This document shows, piece after piece, positions 17,088 to 25,191 of a stretch of DNA of 64,000 nt (position 1 is the first letter of the stretch; the number at the start of each line of letters is the position of its first letter). The notes beneath the pieces are model-generated. The model was not told where the DNA came from, did no database searches, and worked only from the letters and a program-made list of their open reading frames with translations. The stretch lies in contig NZ_FOSL01000003.1 in the NCBI RefSeq assembly GCF_900114255.1, positions 69,501 to 133,500 on the forward strand, given 5' to 3'. The position numbers and the translations under genes were made by a program. This DNA comes from Neomesorhizobium albiziae (GTDB lineage: Bacteria; Pseudomonadota; Alphaproteobacteria; Rhizobiales; Rhizobiaceae).

Positions 17088-17732
17088 CTAGGCAGCGCGG
17101 TAAGGCGTGAGAAAGTTCCTGGCTGCGACAAGCTCGTTCTGCCGCATTTCATGACCGCCCTCATGCCACTCCACTGTGACATCGGCCTTGAGCGCGCGCA
17201 AATAGCTTTCCAGCCGCGACGTCATGTTGGGAGGGCAGATCGGATCGTGGCGTCCCGCCGTGATCAGTATCCGCTTGCCGGCGAGATCGCCTTCCACTTC
17301 CGGCTCGAACGGGATCAGCGGATGCATCAGCACCGCGGCGTCGAAGAGCTTCGGCTCTGCGAACACCAGCGAGGCTAGGATGTTGGCGCCGTTGGAGAAG
17401 CCGAGGCCGATGACCGATGACGGCTTCGCCGCTTCGACATGCGCCCGCACAAAACCTGCCATCTTGACGGTGCGCACCGCAAGGTCGTCCATATCGTAGA
17501 CACCCTCGCCGGTGCGACGGAAGAAGCGCGCCGCGCCATATTCGGAAACGTCGCCGCGTGGTGCGACCGCCGCCGAACCGGGCAGCAGATCGAGCGCGAG
17601 ACCGAGCAGCTGGTTTTCGTCACCGCCGGTGCCGTGAAAGAGGAATGCAAGAGGACCGCCGGGCGTGCCAGGCAGCGTTGCGTGTATGTAGGAATCCTGG
17701 GACATCAATTGCCTCGTATCGGTATCGGACAT
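17088..17732 (-). CDS. Alpha/beta hydrolase, carboxylesterase (MhqD/YpfH-like)
   Basis: A 214-residue serine hydrolase. The oxyanion segment is FLFHGTGGDE, the nucleophile elbow is GLGFSNGAN, the Asp is in AGRHDPICPP and the His is in HEGGHEM. Length and motifs fit the phospholipase/carboxylesterase group that includes Bacillus MhqD. It sits directly after a VOC dioxygenase resembling MhqO, the pairing known from quinone and hydroquinone detoxification, so a related role is a reasonable inference. I set the start at MSDTDTRQ; an internal Met nine codons later is possible. Confidence 0.87.
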   Translation of the reverse strand: MSDTDTRQLMSQDSYIHATLPGTPGGPLAFLFHGTGGDENQLLGLALDLLPGSAAVAPRGDVSEYGAARFFRRTGEGVYDMDDLAVRTVKMAGFVRAHVEAAKPSSVIGLGFSNGANILASLVFAEPKLFDAAVLMHPLIPFEPEVEGDLAGKRILITAGRHDPICPPNMTSRLESYLRALKADVTVEWHEGGHEMRQNELVAARNFLTPYRAA

Positions 17733-17763
17733 TTCGCAGGCCCGGCGTTGGCGTCTCCAGCAC

Positions 17764-18696
17764 TCAGTCGCCGAGCGGCTGCAGGTGTTTCTCGAGGTAG
17801 GGGCGAAGATGCGCATGCTGCTTGGGCAGTTTCAATGCCTCGCCGAGATGCGCCGTATCCTCGTCGCGATCGAAACCCGGCTCGTTGGTGGATACCTCGA
17901 ACAGCACGCCGCCCGGCGTGCGGAAATAGATCGCCCAGAAATAATCGCGGTCGATGACCGGTGTGACCTGGTAGCCGGTGTCCATCAGGGCCTTGCGCAC
18001 TTCGAGCTGCCTTGCGCGGTTTTCGACTGCAAAGGCGATGTGATGCACCGAGCCGGCGCCGAGATCAGCGAATGGCGCTCCGGGCGAGGTCTCGATGTCG
18101 ATGAAATCGGCGCCGTTACCGTTTTTGACCGCCAGCCGCTTGATGTTTCCCGACGTATCGACCTCCTCGTAACCCATGAATTTCAGCAATTCCCCGGTGG
18201 CGCCGCCGTCCTTCAGGCGCAGCGTCGCCGAATGGAAGCCGCGGATCGCCTCGTCGGCCGGCACGCCGCTTCCAGACCATGGCGCGCGCGCATCGCCCTT
18301 GGCTTCGGCGAGCGCAAAGCCGTCGCCGTCAGGCCCTTCGAAACGCAGCCGCTTTTCGCCGAAGCTTTCTTCACGCTTGAGGCCGGCGACCTTCCTTTCT
18401 GCAAGCCGGCTTTCCCAATAGCCGAGCGAACCTTCCGGCACGGAATAGACCGTTGAGCCCACCTCGCCGACGCCGGACCTGCCCTTGCCGATGTTGGGGA
18501 AAGGAAAATAGGTCATCACCGAGCCGGGCGTACCGGTCTCGTCGCCGTAATACAGGTGATAGACATCCGGCGCGTCGAAATTGACGGTTTTCTTGACCCG
18601 ACGCAGGCCGAGCGTGCCGGTGAAGAACGCGTTGTTCTGGCGGGCATCCTTGGCCATCGAGGTGACGTGATGCAGGCCCTTGATCTGATCGAGCAT
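17764..18696 (-). CDS. VOC-family ring-cleaving dioxygenase (MhqO/LinE-like)
   Basis: A 310-residue protein with two vicinal-oxygen-chelate modules. The first starts IKGLHHVTSMAKDAR (His ligand), and the second contains GFHSATLRLKD. Further candidate metal ligands are His in SVHHIAFAV and Glu in GGVLFEVSTN. The length matches hydroquinone-type extradiol dioxygenases. It leads an operon with an esterase and two GNAT proteins, consistent with detoxification of quinone-like compounds; the substrate is inferred by analogy with Bacillus mhq genes. AAGGA precedes the ATG. The divergent neighbour is a sulfatase-family enzyme, with an inverted repeat between them. Confidence 0.87.
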   Translation of the reverse strand: MLDQIKGLHHVTSMAKDARQNNAFFTGTLGLRRVKKTVNFDAPDVYHLYYGDETGTPGSVMTYFPFPNIGKGRSGVGEVGSTVYSVPEGSLGYWESRLAERKVAGLKREESFGEKRLRFEGPDGDGFALAEAKGDARAPWSGSGVPADEAIRGFHSATLRLKDGGATGELLKFMGYEEVDTSGNIKRLAVKNGNGADFIDIETSPGAPFADLGAGSVHHIAFAVENRARQLEVRKALMDTGYQVTPVIDRDYFWAIYFRTPGGVLFEVSTNEPGFDRDEDTAHLGEALKLPKQHAHLRPYLEKHLQPLGD

Positions 18697-18798
18697 TGTC
18701 GTGTTCCTTGCGTTTCGCGGTTTGCGGCGCCGCGCGCTGTTGGGCCATATGTCGATCCATTGCGCGGTGAAGGAAAGGGGCAGCCGGCGCGAAGGATT

Positions 18799-18815
18799 GT
18801 TCACTTTCATTGAAC
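18799..18815. promoter_or_regulatory. Inverted repeat GTTCA-N7-TGAAC in a divergent promoter region
   Basis: A perfect five-base inverted repeat with a seven-base spacer lies 103 bases upstream of the VOC dioxygenase and 69 bases upstream of the sulfatase-family gene. Its position between divergent genes suits an operator. No regulator gene is adjacent, so the binding protein is unknown. Confidence 0.4.
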
Positions 18816-18883
18816 GACAAGGATGGCAGCGTTGATGACTGCGTGGTCGTCGCCATGGCTGGATACTGAGATAGGGGGAATAC

Positions 18884-20437
18884 GTGGCGAAAAAGCCGAC
18901 AAAACCGAACGTGCTTCTGATTACCTGCGACCAATGGCGCGGCGACAGCCTTTCGGCGGCCGGGCACCCCACGGTGAAGACGCCGAACGCCGACGCATTG
19001 GCGCGGGAGGGCGTGCTGTTTTCACAGCATTATGCCGGTGCAGCGCCCTGCTCGCCGGCGCGCGCCTGCCTGTACACCGGCCTCTACCAGATGAACAACC
19101 GCGTCTGTCGCAACGGCACGCCGCTCGACGCAAGACACGATACGATCTCGCTGGCGGCGCGGCGCCTGGGCTACGATCCGACGCTGTTCGGCTATACCGA
19201 TGTCGCGCCCGACCCGCGCCTCGTCGCTCCCGGCGATCCTTGGCTGCGCAGCTATGAAGGCGTGCTGCCAGGCTTCACCGTCCGCCAGTTCCTGCCCGAG
19301 CACCAGAAGCCGTGGCTTTCCTGGCTCGCCGGGCGCGGCGTCGATTCATCGGCCGGATTTCCCGATATCCACCGCCCAAGAGGGAAGGTATCGCAGCAGG
19401 TCACCGACGCACCGCCGATCTATTCCAGGGACGAGACGCCGACCGCTTTCCTGGCCGGCGAGTTCACGCGTTGGCTCGGCGAACAGGAGAGCGATGCAGG
19501 CTGGTTCGCCCACATTTCCTTCATCAGCCCGCATCCGCCCTTCATCGTGCCGGAGCCTTACAACACGCTCTACGACCCGGCAGACGGACCGGGCTTCAAG
19601 CGCGCCGAAACCCCGGAGGCGGAAGCCGCCGCCCATCCCTATCTTGCCTGGGAGCTTTCACAGCAGCAGCGCTCCAAGTTTGTGCCGGGCCTGGATGGCA
19701 AGGTCAGCACCTGGGGTGACGAGAGTTTTCGAAAGGTCCGCGCCCTTTATTACGGCATGATTTCGGAAGTGGACGCGCAACTCGGCAACCTCTGGCGGAA
19801 GCTGAAAGAGGCAGGCGCGTGGGACAACACCATAATCGTGCTGACCTCGGACCATGCCGAGATGATGGGCGACCATTATATGCTGGGCAAGGGCGGCTTT
19901 TTCGACGGCAGCTATCATATCCCCTTGATCATCCGCGACCCTCGCAGGGCGCAAACCGCCGGAACGCGTGTCGACCGGTTCACCGCGGCGGTCGACATCA
20001 TGCCCACGCTGCTCGAACTGCTCGGCTCCGACGCTCCCGCCTATCTCGACGGCAAATCGCTGAAGCCATTCCTGGACGGCGCGTTGCCCGTCGCGTGGCG
20101 CGACGCCGCGCATTGGGAATATGACTTCCGCTCGGTGGCCGAAGGCTCGACGGAGGCGCATTTCGGCCTCGCCTCGCAGCAGTGCAATCTCGCGGTCGTA
20201 AGGACAGCGCAGCACAAATACGTCCACTTCGGTGGCGGCCTGCCGCCACTGCTCTACGACTTGCGGGACGATCCCGGTGAAACGAGAAATGTGGCCGCCG
20301 ACGCCGGCTACCTCGGGCTCCGGCTGGAATTTGCCGAGCGGCTTCTCGCCTGGCGGGCGGAGCATCTCGACCAGTCGCTGGCTCTGGTTGAACTTACGCA
20401 GGAGGGTGTCGTCGGTACGGTTCCCCGGCGCATCTGA
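18884..20437 (+). CDS. Sulfatase / phosphonate monoester hydrolase-like enzyme
   Basis: A 517-residue alkaline-phosphatase-superfamily hydrolase. The metal-binding start NVLLITCDQWRGD is followed by the formylglycine motif C-S-P-A-R in PCSPARACLYTGLYQMNNR, and later by TSDHAEMMGDH and LLGKGGFFDGSYHIPLI. Length and layout (GLY-MN-R-N--PLD, then HWEYDFR) closely resemble the Rhizobium and Burkholderia phosphonate monoester hydrolases known to be promiscuous sulfatases and phosphodiesterases. The activated Cys needs a formylglycine-generating enzyme encoded elsewhere. The GTG start has a GGGGGAA site. No signal peptide, so cytoplasmic. Confidence 0.88.
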   Translation: MAKKPTKPNVLLITCDQWRGDSLSAAGHPTVKTPNADALAREGVLFSQHYAGAAPCSPARACLYTGLYQMNNRVCRNGTPLDARHDTISLAARRLGYDPTLFGYTDVAPDPRLVAPGDPWLRSYEGVLPGFTVRQFLPEHQKPWLSWLAGRGVDSSAGFPDIHRPRGKVSQQVTDAPPIYSRDETPTAFLAGEFTRWLGEQESDAGWFAHISFISPHPPFIVPEPYNTLYDPADGPGFKRAETPEAEAAAHPYLAWELSQQQRSKFVPGLDGKVSTWGDESFRKVRALYYGMISEVDAQLGNLWRKLKEAGAWDNTIIVLTSDHAEMMGDHYMLGKGGFFDGSYHIPLIIRDPRRAQTAGTRVDRFTAAVDIMPTLLELLGSDAPAYLDGKSLKPFLDGALPVAWRDAAHWEYDFRSVAEGSTEAHFGLASQQCNLAVVRTAQHKYVHFGGGLPPLLYDLRDDPGETRNVAADAGYLGLRLEFAERLLAWRAEHLDQSLALVELTQEGVVGTVPRRI

Positions 20438-20505
20438 GTTGTTGTTCGATACGGAAGCCCCGCACCGTTGCCGATGCGGGACTTCCGTCGATCAACGATT
20501 GATCG

Positions 20506-21063
20506 TTACTTGGCCGGAGCCGGGGCAGGCTCAGCCGGAGCCGCGGGCGCTGCCGGAGCCGGCTCCATCGGGGCCGGTGTCGCGGAAGGTGCGGTCTCGG
20601 TTGTCGAGCCCGTCGCCATAGGAGCCGGGGCCGGATCGTAAGGCTTGCGGTCGAACGCCGGCAGAGCATCCAGCTCTTCCTTTGTGGCCGCTACGACGAT
20701 CCAGCGATCGCCATCCTTTTCCGCCCAGTCGATCTTGTCGTAAGGCATTTCGACGTTCTTCTCGCCGACACCGAGGAAGCCGCCGACGCCGATCACTACG
20801 CCGGCAACCTTGCCTTCCTTGTCGAGGACGAGGTCGTTGACGTCGCCGATGTTCTGGGCCTCTTCGCCGGTGCCGTTATAGACGGTCTCGCCGATCATGT
20901 TGGAAGCGAGGAAACCATCCGCCGGTGTTACCGCCGGGGTCATCTGTTCCGTGGCGGGTGCTGCCGGATCGGCCGGAGCCGCCGGAGTGGTGGTTGCCTG
21001 GGCGAACGCGCCGGTTGCAATGAACGTAGCGAGTGCCGTTGTGGCCAAAAGATTGCGGATCAT
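20506..21063 (-). CDS. Secreted PRC-barrel domain protein, EcfG-controlled
   Basis: A 185-residue exported protein. A signal peptide (MIRNLLATTALATFIATGAF) is followed by a Pro/Ala/Thr-rich linker. A PRC-barrel at about 50-130 contains GETVYNGTGEEAQNIGDVND and GVVIGVGGFLGVGEKNV, and a Pro/Ala-rich tail closes the protein. PRC-barrel proteins of this type are frequent stress-induced envelope proteins in rhizobia. AAGGAG precedes the ATG. An exact GGAAC-N16-CGTT promoter lies 90 bases upstream, so it is probably part of the general stress regulon. Molecular function unknown. Confidence 0.88.
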   Translation of the reverse strand: MIRNLLATTALATFIATGAFAQATTTPAAPADPAAPATEQMTPAVTPADGFLASNMIGETVYNGTGEEAQNIGDVNDLVLDKEGKVAGVVIGVGGFLGVGEKNVEMPYDKIDWAEKDGDRWIVVAATKEELDALPAFDRKPYDPAPAPMATGSTTETAPSATPAPMEPAPAAPAAPAEPAPAPAK

Positions 21064-21152
21064 GTACCTTCTCCTTGTGCATGATTTCGTTGCACTGCCG
21101 CATCCTGGCGAACCGTCGCAGGAAAACCGGGATGCGGCTTTCACATCTCCAC

Positions 21153-21177
21153 AACGTAAACGCGCGTGTCTGGTTCC
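21153..21177 (-). promoter_or_regulatory. EcfG-type promoter of the PRC-barrel gene
   Basis: Exact GGAAC-N16-CGTT on the minus strand, the consensus of alphaproteobacterial general stress sigma factors (EcfG/RpoE2/SigT). Its downstream edge is 90 bases before the PRC-barrel start codon. Confidence 0.8.
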
Positions 21178-21244
21178 GATTTTTTCCGGAATGCCGCCCG
21201 GCTTTGACTTCTCGCTGCATTTGACAAATCCCTCTGTTTTTATT

Positions 21245-21269
21245 GGAACTTTTGCCTACCTCGGTGGTT
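21245..21269 (+). promoter_or_regulatory. Possible weak EcfG-type promoter of the lipid kinase gene
   Basis: GGAAC-N16-GGTT, one base off the general stress consensus, 61 bases upstream of the lipid kinase start and on the correct strand. It is a weaker case than the six exact matches in the region. Confidence 0.35.
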
Positions 21270-21330
21270 GAGCAGTGTTATCGTTTATCCGGATCGCCGT
21301 TTGCGGCGGTCATGTGGGGCGGAAAGAGGA

Positions 21331-22242
21331 ATGCATTTCGTGGCCGTGCTAAACCGCGACGGCGGAACCCTGCGCACCACCGATCTCGATGCGTTTTCGG
21401 ATCGCATGCGGGCCACGCTGGAAGGTGCAGGCCACAGCGTCGACATCAATATCGTTGCAGGCAAGGATCTTGTCGCGGCCCTGAAGAAGGCGGCGGGCAG
21501 CCGAAAAGCCGACGTCGTGCTTGCGGGCGGCGGCGATGGTACGATTTCGGCTGCCGCCGGCTTGCTTGCCGACAAGAAGAAAGCGCTGGCCGTGCTGCCC
21601 GCCGGCACGATGAACCTGTTTGCGCGCGGTCTCGGCATTCCGCTGGCGCTTGACCGGGCCGTCGAAGCCTTTGCCGGGGGAGAGATCCAGGCGGTCGACA
21701 TCGCCAGCGCCAACGGGCGCCACTTCGTTCACCAGTTCTCGCTCGGCATGCATGCAAGGATGGTGCATCTGCGGGAACGCATGGCGTTCGGCTCGCGCCT
21801 CGGCAAGATGCAGGCATCGGTGCGCGCCGCCTGGAATGCGATCCGCAACCCTTCGGCCATGAAGGTTTCCATACTGATCGGTGAAGCGGAGGTGCTGACC
21901 AGGTCGACCGGCATCGGCGTCACAAACAACCTGTTCGGCGAGGGCCATCTGCCCTACGCCGATAATCCCGACGGCGGCATTCTCGGCATCTACGTAACGG
22001 TGGCGAAGCAGAAGAAGGAACTGATCAGTTTCTTCCTGAACATGGCGCGCGGTCGCTGGCGCAACAACGACCAGGTGGAGATCCATCAGGCTGAAAAGGT
22101 GGTGCTGAAAATCCTGTCGGCGCGCCGGAAACACAGATGCGTTATCGACGGCGAACTGCTGCCGCTGGAGCGCGAGACGGAGATCCTCATTCATCCCAAG
22201 GCATTGCGTGTGCTGGTGCCGAAGAAAGCCAATGTCCACTGA
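21331..22242 (+). CDS. Diacylglycerol kinase-family lipid kinase
   Basis: A 303-residue protein with the DAGK catalytic fold. The nucleotide loop GGGDGTISAAAGLL is at about 68-81, with LPAGTMNLFARGLGIP following. A C-terminal lid domain ends LPLERETEILIHPKALRVLVP. It would phosphorylate diacylglycerol, a sphingoid base or a similar lipid at the inner membrane. AAGAGGA precedes the ATG at 21331. A near-match to the EcfG promoter (GGAAC-N16-GGTT) lies at 21245-21269, so stress control is possible but not shown. Confidence 0.88.
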   Translation: MHFVAVLNRDGGTLRTTDLDAFSDRMRATLEGAGHSVDINIVAGKDLVAALKKAAGSRKADVVLAGGGDGTISAAAGLLADKKKALAVLPAGTMNLFARGLGIPLALDRAVEAFAGGEIQAVDIASANGRHFVHQFSLGMHARMVHLRERMAFGSRLGKMQASVRAAWNAIRNPSAMKVSILIGEAEVLTRSTGIGVTNNLFGEGHLPYADNPDGGILGIYVTVAKQKKELISFFLNMARGRWRNNDQVEIHQAEKVVLKILSARRKHRCVIDGELLPLERETEILIHPKALRVLVPKKANVH

Positions 22243-22273
22243 TACCCGCAGACAAGGCGCCCTGGCCGTCAGC

Positions 22274-22468
22274 TCAACCCGAAGGCCGTGGAGCGGCCGG
22301 CTCGACCTGTTCGGCCTGGCCTGGATTCTGCGGGTCGGTTGCTTCGCCGTAGATTTCGGCGATCGCCCAGGCGCCGGCCGCCAGAACCAATGCCGCGATC
22401 AGGACGACGAGAACCTGCGATCCCCAGCGCCCTTGCCTCGCCTTGTCGGTCGGAATCGTTTTCGTCAT
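22274..22468 (-). CDS. Small single-pass membrane protein
   Basis: A 64-residue protein starting MTKTIPTDKARQGRWGS. It has one clear membrane helix (VLVVLIAALVLAAGAWAIA, about 18-38) and an acidic, Pro-rich tail. GGAG lies eight bases before the ATG; the longer upstream reading runs into a palindromic repeat. No family recognised. It lies next to the general stress cluster, but I found only an imperfect sigma motif upstream. Confidence 0.6.
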   Translation of the reverse strand: MTKTIPTDKARQGRWGSQVLVVLIAALVLAAGAWAIAEIYGEATDPQNPGQAEQVEPAAPRPSG

Positions 22469-22487
22469 GATTTTTCTCCGTTGGCTA

Positions 22488-22554
22488 GAGCATCGGACCG
22501 AAAAGTGCGCAGCGGTTTTCGGAAAAATCCGATGCGTCAACAAACAGATAGGGC
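22488..22554. repeat. Rhizobial palindromic intergenic repeat (copy 1)
   Basis: A 47-base imperfect palindrome running from GAGCATCGGACCGAAAAG to GGTTTTCGGAAAAATCCGAT, followed by a short CAACAAACAGATAGGG tail. It shares the layout and tail with the copy at 63371-63434. This is the widely repeated rhizobial element with the GCATGATC...GGTTTTCGGAAAAGATCATGC layout. It separates the small membrane protein from the divergent HWE kinase. Confidence 0.7.
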
Positions 22555-22674
22555 GGCGTAACGATTCTATTCGAGTGTACGCCGCTCTATCGGCGCGGAA
22601 TTGGCCTCTGGAGAGAATGCGTGCCGGCAATCATGGTTCCACGCCGGCTGCCGGCGCGGGGTTTTCAAACGTAG

Positions 22675-24261
22675 GTGGGACGACTAACTAGAAAACGGGC
22701 GGAAAAGGGAGCCTGGAGGTTGCAATCAGAAACGGGCAAGGGCGAGGGTATCGGATCCCTGCCGAGCGACGTCCGCGATTTCGTCGCGAGCAGCAGCCGG
22801 CTGGCAGCACTTCATGCGCTTGAAACGCTCGACACCGAAGCAGACCCGGATTTCGACCATCTGACGCGCGTCGCCGCTTCGGCCATGAACGTCCCAATCG
22901 CGCTCGTCAGCCTGGTCGACCTGGACCGGCAGTGGTTCAAATCCTGTATCGGGCTGCCCGACCGCGAAACCCCGATCAGCATGTCCTTCTGCGCCCATGC
23001 CATAGCGGGCGGAGACGACGTGATGGTGATCGAGGATGCCACGAAGGATGCGCGCTTCGCGCAAAACCCGCTGGTCACCGGCGCTCCCAACATCCGCTTC
23101 TACGCCGGCGCGCCGATTGCGGTTTCGGGCGAGAAGATCGGCACGCTTTGCGTGATCGACCAGGCGCCGCGCGCCCGGCCGGAACCCGTCCAGCTGGAGC
23201 AACTGAGATCGTTGGCGGCGCTCGCCTCCACCCTGCTTACCCTGAAGGACGATACCCGCAAGGGCAAGATCGCGCGCGCCGCGCTCCTGCGCGAGGAAAA
23301 GCGTCATGCGCTGGCGCTGGAGGCGGCGACCATCGCCAGCTGGGTGTGGCATGTTGAATCCGACACGATCGAATGCGACCCCCTGCTCGCGGTCCTGTTC
23401 AACGTACCGTATTCAGCCCGCATCAAGGCGGAAGACCTTTACCGAGCCATCGATAGCCGCGACGTGACCGACACCGAAACCCACCTGAAGCGGGTGCTGA
23501 CGGAAAGCGACGATTATTCCGGTGAATACCGGGTCGCCGGCGTAACACCTGCCCGCTGGCTGGCGTCGCGCGGCAAAGTTATCGAGCGCGACGCCGACGG
23601 CCGGCCGGCGCTTGTCTACGGGGTCAACTTCGAAATCACCGAACGCCGCACCGCCGAGGAACGGCAACGCCTGCTGCTGCGCGAGATAAACCACCGGGTG
23701 AAGAACACGCTGGCGACCGTGCAGGCGCTTGCCTCGCAGACGGTTCGCCACTCTCGCGAACCACGCGAATTTCTCGAGGCGTTCAGCGGGCGCCTCCACG
23801 CGCTCGGCCTGGCGCACGGCCTGCTTTCCGATCATGAGTGGCGCGGCATCGGCCTCAAGGACCTGATCCAGTTGCAGGTCATGCCGTTCGACAACGTCGG
23901 CGTACCCCGCATCGAATTGTTGGGAGAAGACGTCCTGCTCAGTCCCGACCAGGCGCTGGCGCTCGGCCTGATCCTGCACGAACTGGCAAGCAACGCGCTG
24001 AAGTATGGCTCGCTGTCCGTTCAGACGGGCAAGGTCGACCTGTCATGGACGACGCAGATGACGGACGACGCACCGCGGCTGGCGATTTCCTGGAAGGAGA
24101 GCGGCGGCCCGGCGGTCGAGCCGCCGGAGCACCACGGCTTCGGCTCGATCCTCATCCAGCGCAGCCTCGGCAAGGTGCTGTCGAGCAACGTAAAGCACGA
24201 ATTCCCGCCGGACGGTGTCAGCGCCGAGATTTCGATGCCGCTCGAGCAGCAGGCGTCCTGA
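22675..24261 (+). CDS. HWE-family histidine kinase with GAF and PAS domains
   Basis: A 528-residue soluble sensor kinase. A GAF domain at about 55-190 includes the FCAHAI segment seen in GAF sensors. A PAS domain at about 205-325 carries the TIASWVWHVE start typical of PAS domains next to HWE kinases. The HWE/HisKA_2 core has the phosphorylated His in LREINHRVKNTLATVQALA (about 341) and the N-box HELASNALKYGSLS. HWE kinases often feed PhyR, encoded 3 kb away, so it is a candidate general stress kinase. The GTG start given is the longest reading; TTG at 22720, with GGAG upstream, is equally plausible. Confidence 0.88.
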   Translation: MGRLTRKRAEKGAWRLQSETGKGEGIGSLPSDVRDFVASSSRLAALHALETLDTEADPDFDHLTRVAASAMNVPIALVSLVDLDRQWFKSCIGLPDRETPISMSFCAHAIAGGDDVMVIEDATKDARFAQNPLVTGAPNIRFYAGAPIAVSGEKIGTLCVIDQAPRARPEPVQLEQLRSLAALASTLLTLKDDTRKGKIARAALLREEKRHALALEAATIASWVWHVESDTIECDPLLAVLFNVPYSARIKAEDLYRAIDSRDVTDTETHLKRVLTESDDYSGEYRVAGVTPARWLASRGKVIERDADGRPALVYGVNFEITERRTAEERQRLLLREINHRVKNTLATVQALASQTVRHSREPREFLEAFSGRLHALGLAHGLLSDHEWRGIGLKDLIQLQVMPFDNVGVPRIELLGEDVLLSPDQALALGLILHELASNALKYGSLSVQTGKVDLSWTTQMTDDAPRLAISWKESGGPAVEPPEHHGFGSILIQRSLGKVLSSNVKHEFPPDGVSAEISMPLEQQAS

Positions 24262-24264
24262 GGC

Positions 24265-24714
24265 TTAAACCGGCTCGTCCGGATCCGGCCCCTTCTTGCT
24301 GTTCTCTCGAAAGATCGCGTAGGCGGCAACTGCCAGCACAGGCGCCAGCAGCGTCGTCAGCCCGCCCTTGCCGCGCAGCAATGTCGGCAGGACCGCGATA
24401 GCGGCGGCAGTGGCGATGGTGGCAAGTTCGCCCGAGCGCTTGCGGGCAATGGAACGGGCGCGCATCCCCGCCACGATCCGATGAATGATCAGGATGATGA
24501 TCGCCAACAGGAAGAAGCCGGCGGCGAAGCCCAGCGCTGCTTCCACCGAGCCGTAGGCCCTGGCCGCCGCGACATAACCTGCCCCGACGAGGAAACCCAG
24601 AGCTGTCAGGCCGGCAAGGCCGGCTAGGAAATAGGCGATTGCTGCCCGCCGGAGGCGCCGGGCAACCTGGAATGTTTCGCCGGAGGCGAATGCGGCGAGC
24701 AGCGATGCGAGCAT
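24265..24714 (-). CDS. Membrane protein paired with a DUF883/ElaB-like protein
   Basis: A 149-residue protein with hydrophobic segments near 25-48, 58-78 and 118-135. The layout resembles phage-holin-like/YqjE-type proteins that accompany ElaB/YqjD proteins. It follows the DUF883-like gene by 14 bases, an arrangement parallel to yqjD-yqjE of enterobacteria. It is likely co-expressed from the EcfG promoter at 25099-25123. Function unknown; a role in the membrane during stress or stationary phase is inferred from context. Its stop lies 3 bases from the end of the convergent kinase gene. Confidence 0.72.
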   Translation of the reverse strand: MLASLLAAFASGETFQVARRLRRAAIAYFLAGLAGLTALGFLVGAGYVAAARAYGSVEAALGFAAGFFLLAIIILIIHRIVAGMRARSIARKRSGELATIATAAAIAVLPTLLRGKGGLTTLLAPVLAVAAYAIFRENSKKGPDPDEPV

Positions 24715-24728
24715 GGGCGGCGCGCTGA

Positions 24729-25067
24729 CTAACGGCGCGCCATCAAGGCGAACAGGAAGCCGACGCCGGCGGCAATCGCCAGCGCGGTGATCGGCTTCTC
24801 GCGAACGCCAGTCATGATCTGCTGCTCAATATCCTTGGCATTGGCGCGTATGGCTTCGAGCGCGGCTTCGCCTTCGACACGCAGGCGGTCGGCGCTCCCG
24901 CTCGCCGCGCGGCGTGCGGCGCCATAGGAATGCTCGCCGGTAGCGGCCAGCTGCTTCGCCAGCTTGGCGATGTCTTCCTTGAGCTGCTGAATATCGGTTT
25001 CGAGGTCCTGTGCCGAGGCGCGCACGCCGTTCTCCGACTTGAGGGCTTTGGTCGATATCGTGGCCAT
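24729..25067 (-). CDS. DUF883/ElaB/YqjD-like membrane-anchored protein, EcfG-controlled
   Basis: A 112-residue protein. A long amphipathic coiled coil (about 15-85, including LETDIQQLKEDIAKLAKQLA) is followed by a C-terminal membrane helix starting REKPITALAIAAGVGFLFAL. This layout is that of ElaB/YqjD, C-tail-anchored proteins that associate with ribosomes in stationary phase in E. coli. AAGGAG precedes the ATG. An exact GGAAC-N16-CGTT promoter lies 31 bases upstream, giving good support for control by the general stress sigma factor. Confidence 0.88.
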   Translation of the reverse strand: MATISTKALKSENGVRASAQDLETDIQQLKEDIAKLAKQLAATGEHSYGAARRAASGSADRLRVEGEAALEAIRANAKDIEQQIMTGVREKPITALAIAAGVGFLFALMARR

Positions 25068-25098
25068 GCGAAATTCTCCTTGCGATTGTCGCAGCCTC

Positions 25099-25123
25099 AA
25101 CGCCCGTTGGGCGGGGAGGTTCC
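25099..25123 (-). promoter_or_regulatory. EcfG-type promoter of the DUF883-like operon
   Basis: Exact GGAAC-N16-CGTT on the minus strand, ending 31 bases before the start codon of the DUF883-like gene. Confidence 0.82.
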
Positions 25124-25191
25124 CCCAAGCCCCTGTTCACGGCCTGAGCTCTTCACCTGACCGTTCAGGCAGCATGCCGCAACTCCCGGGA

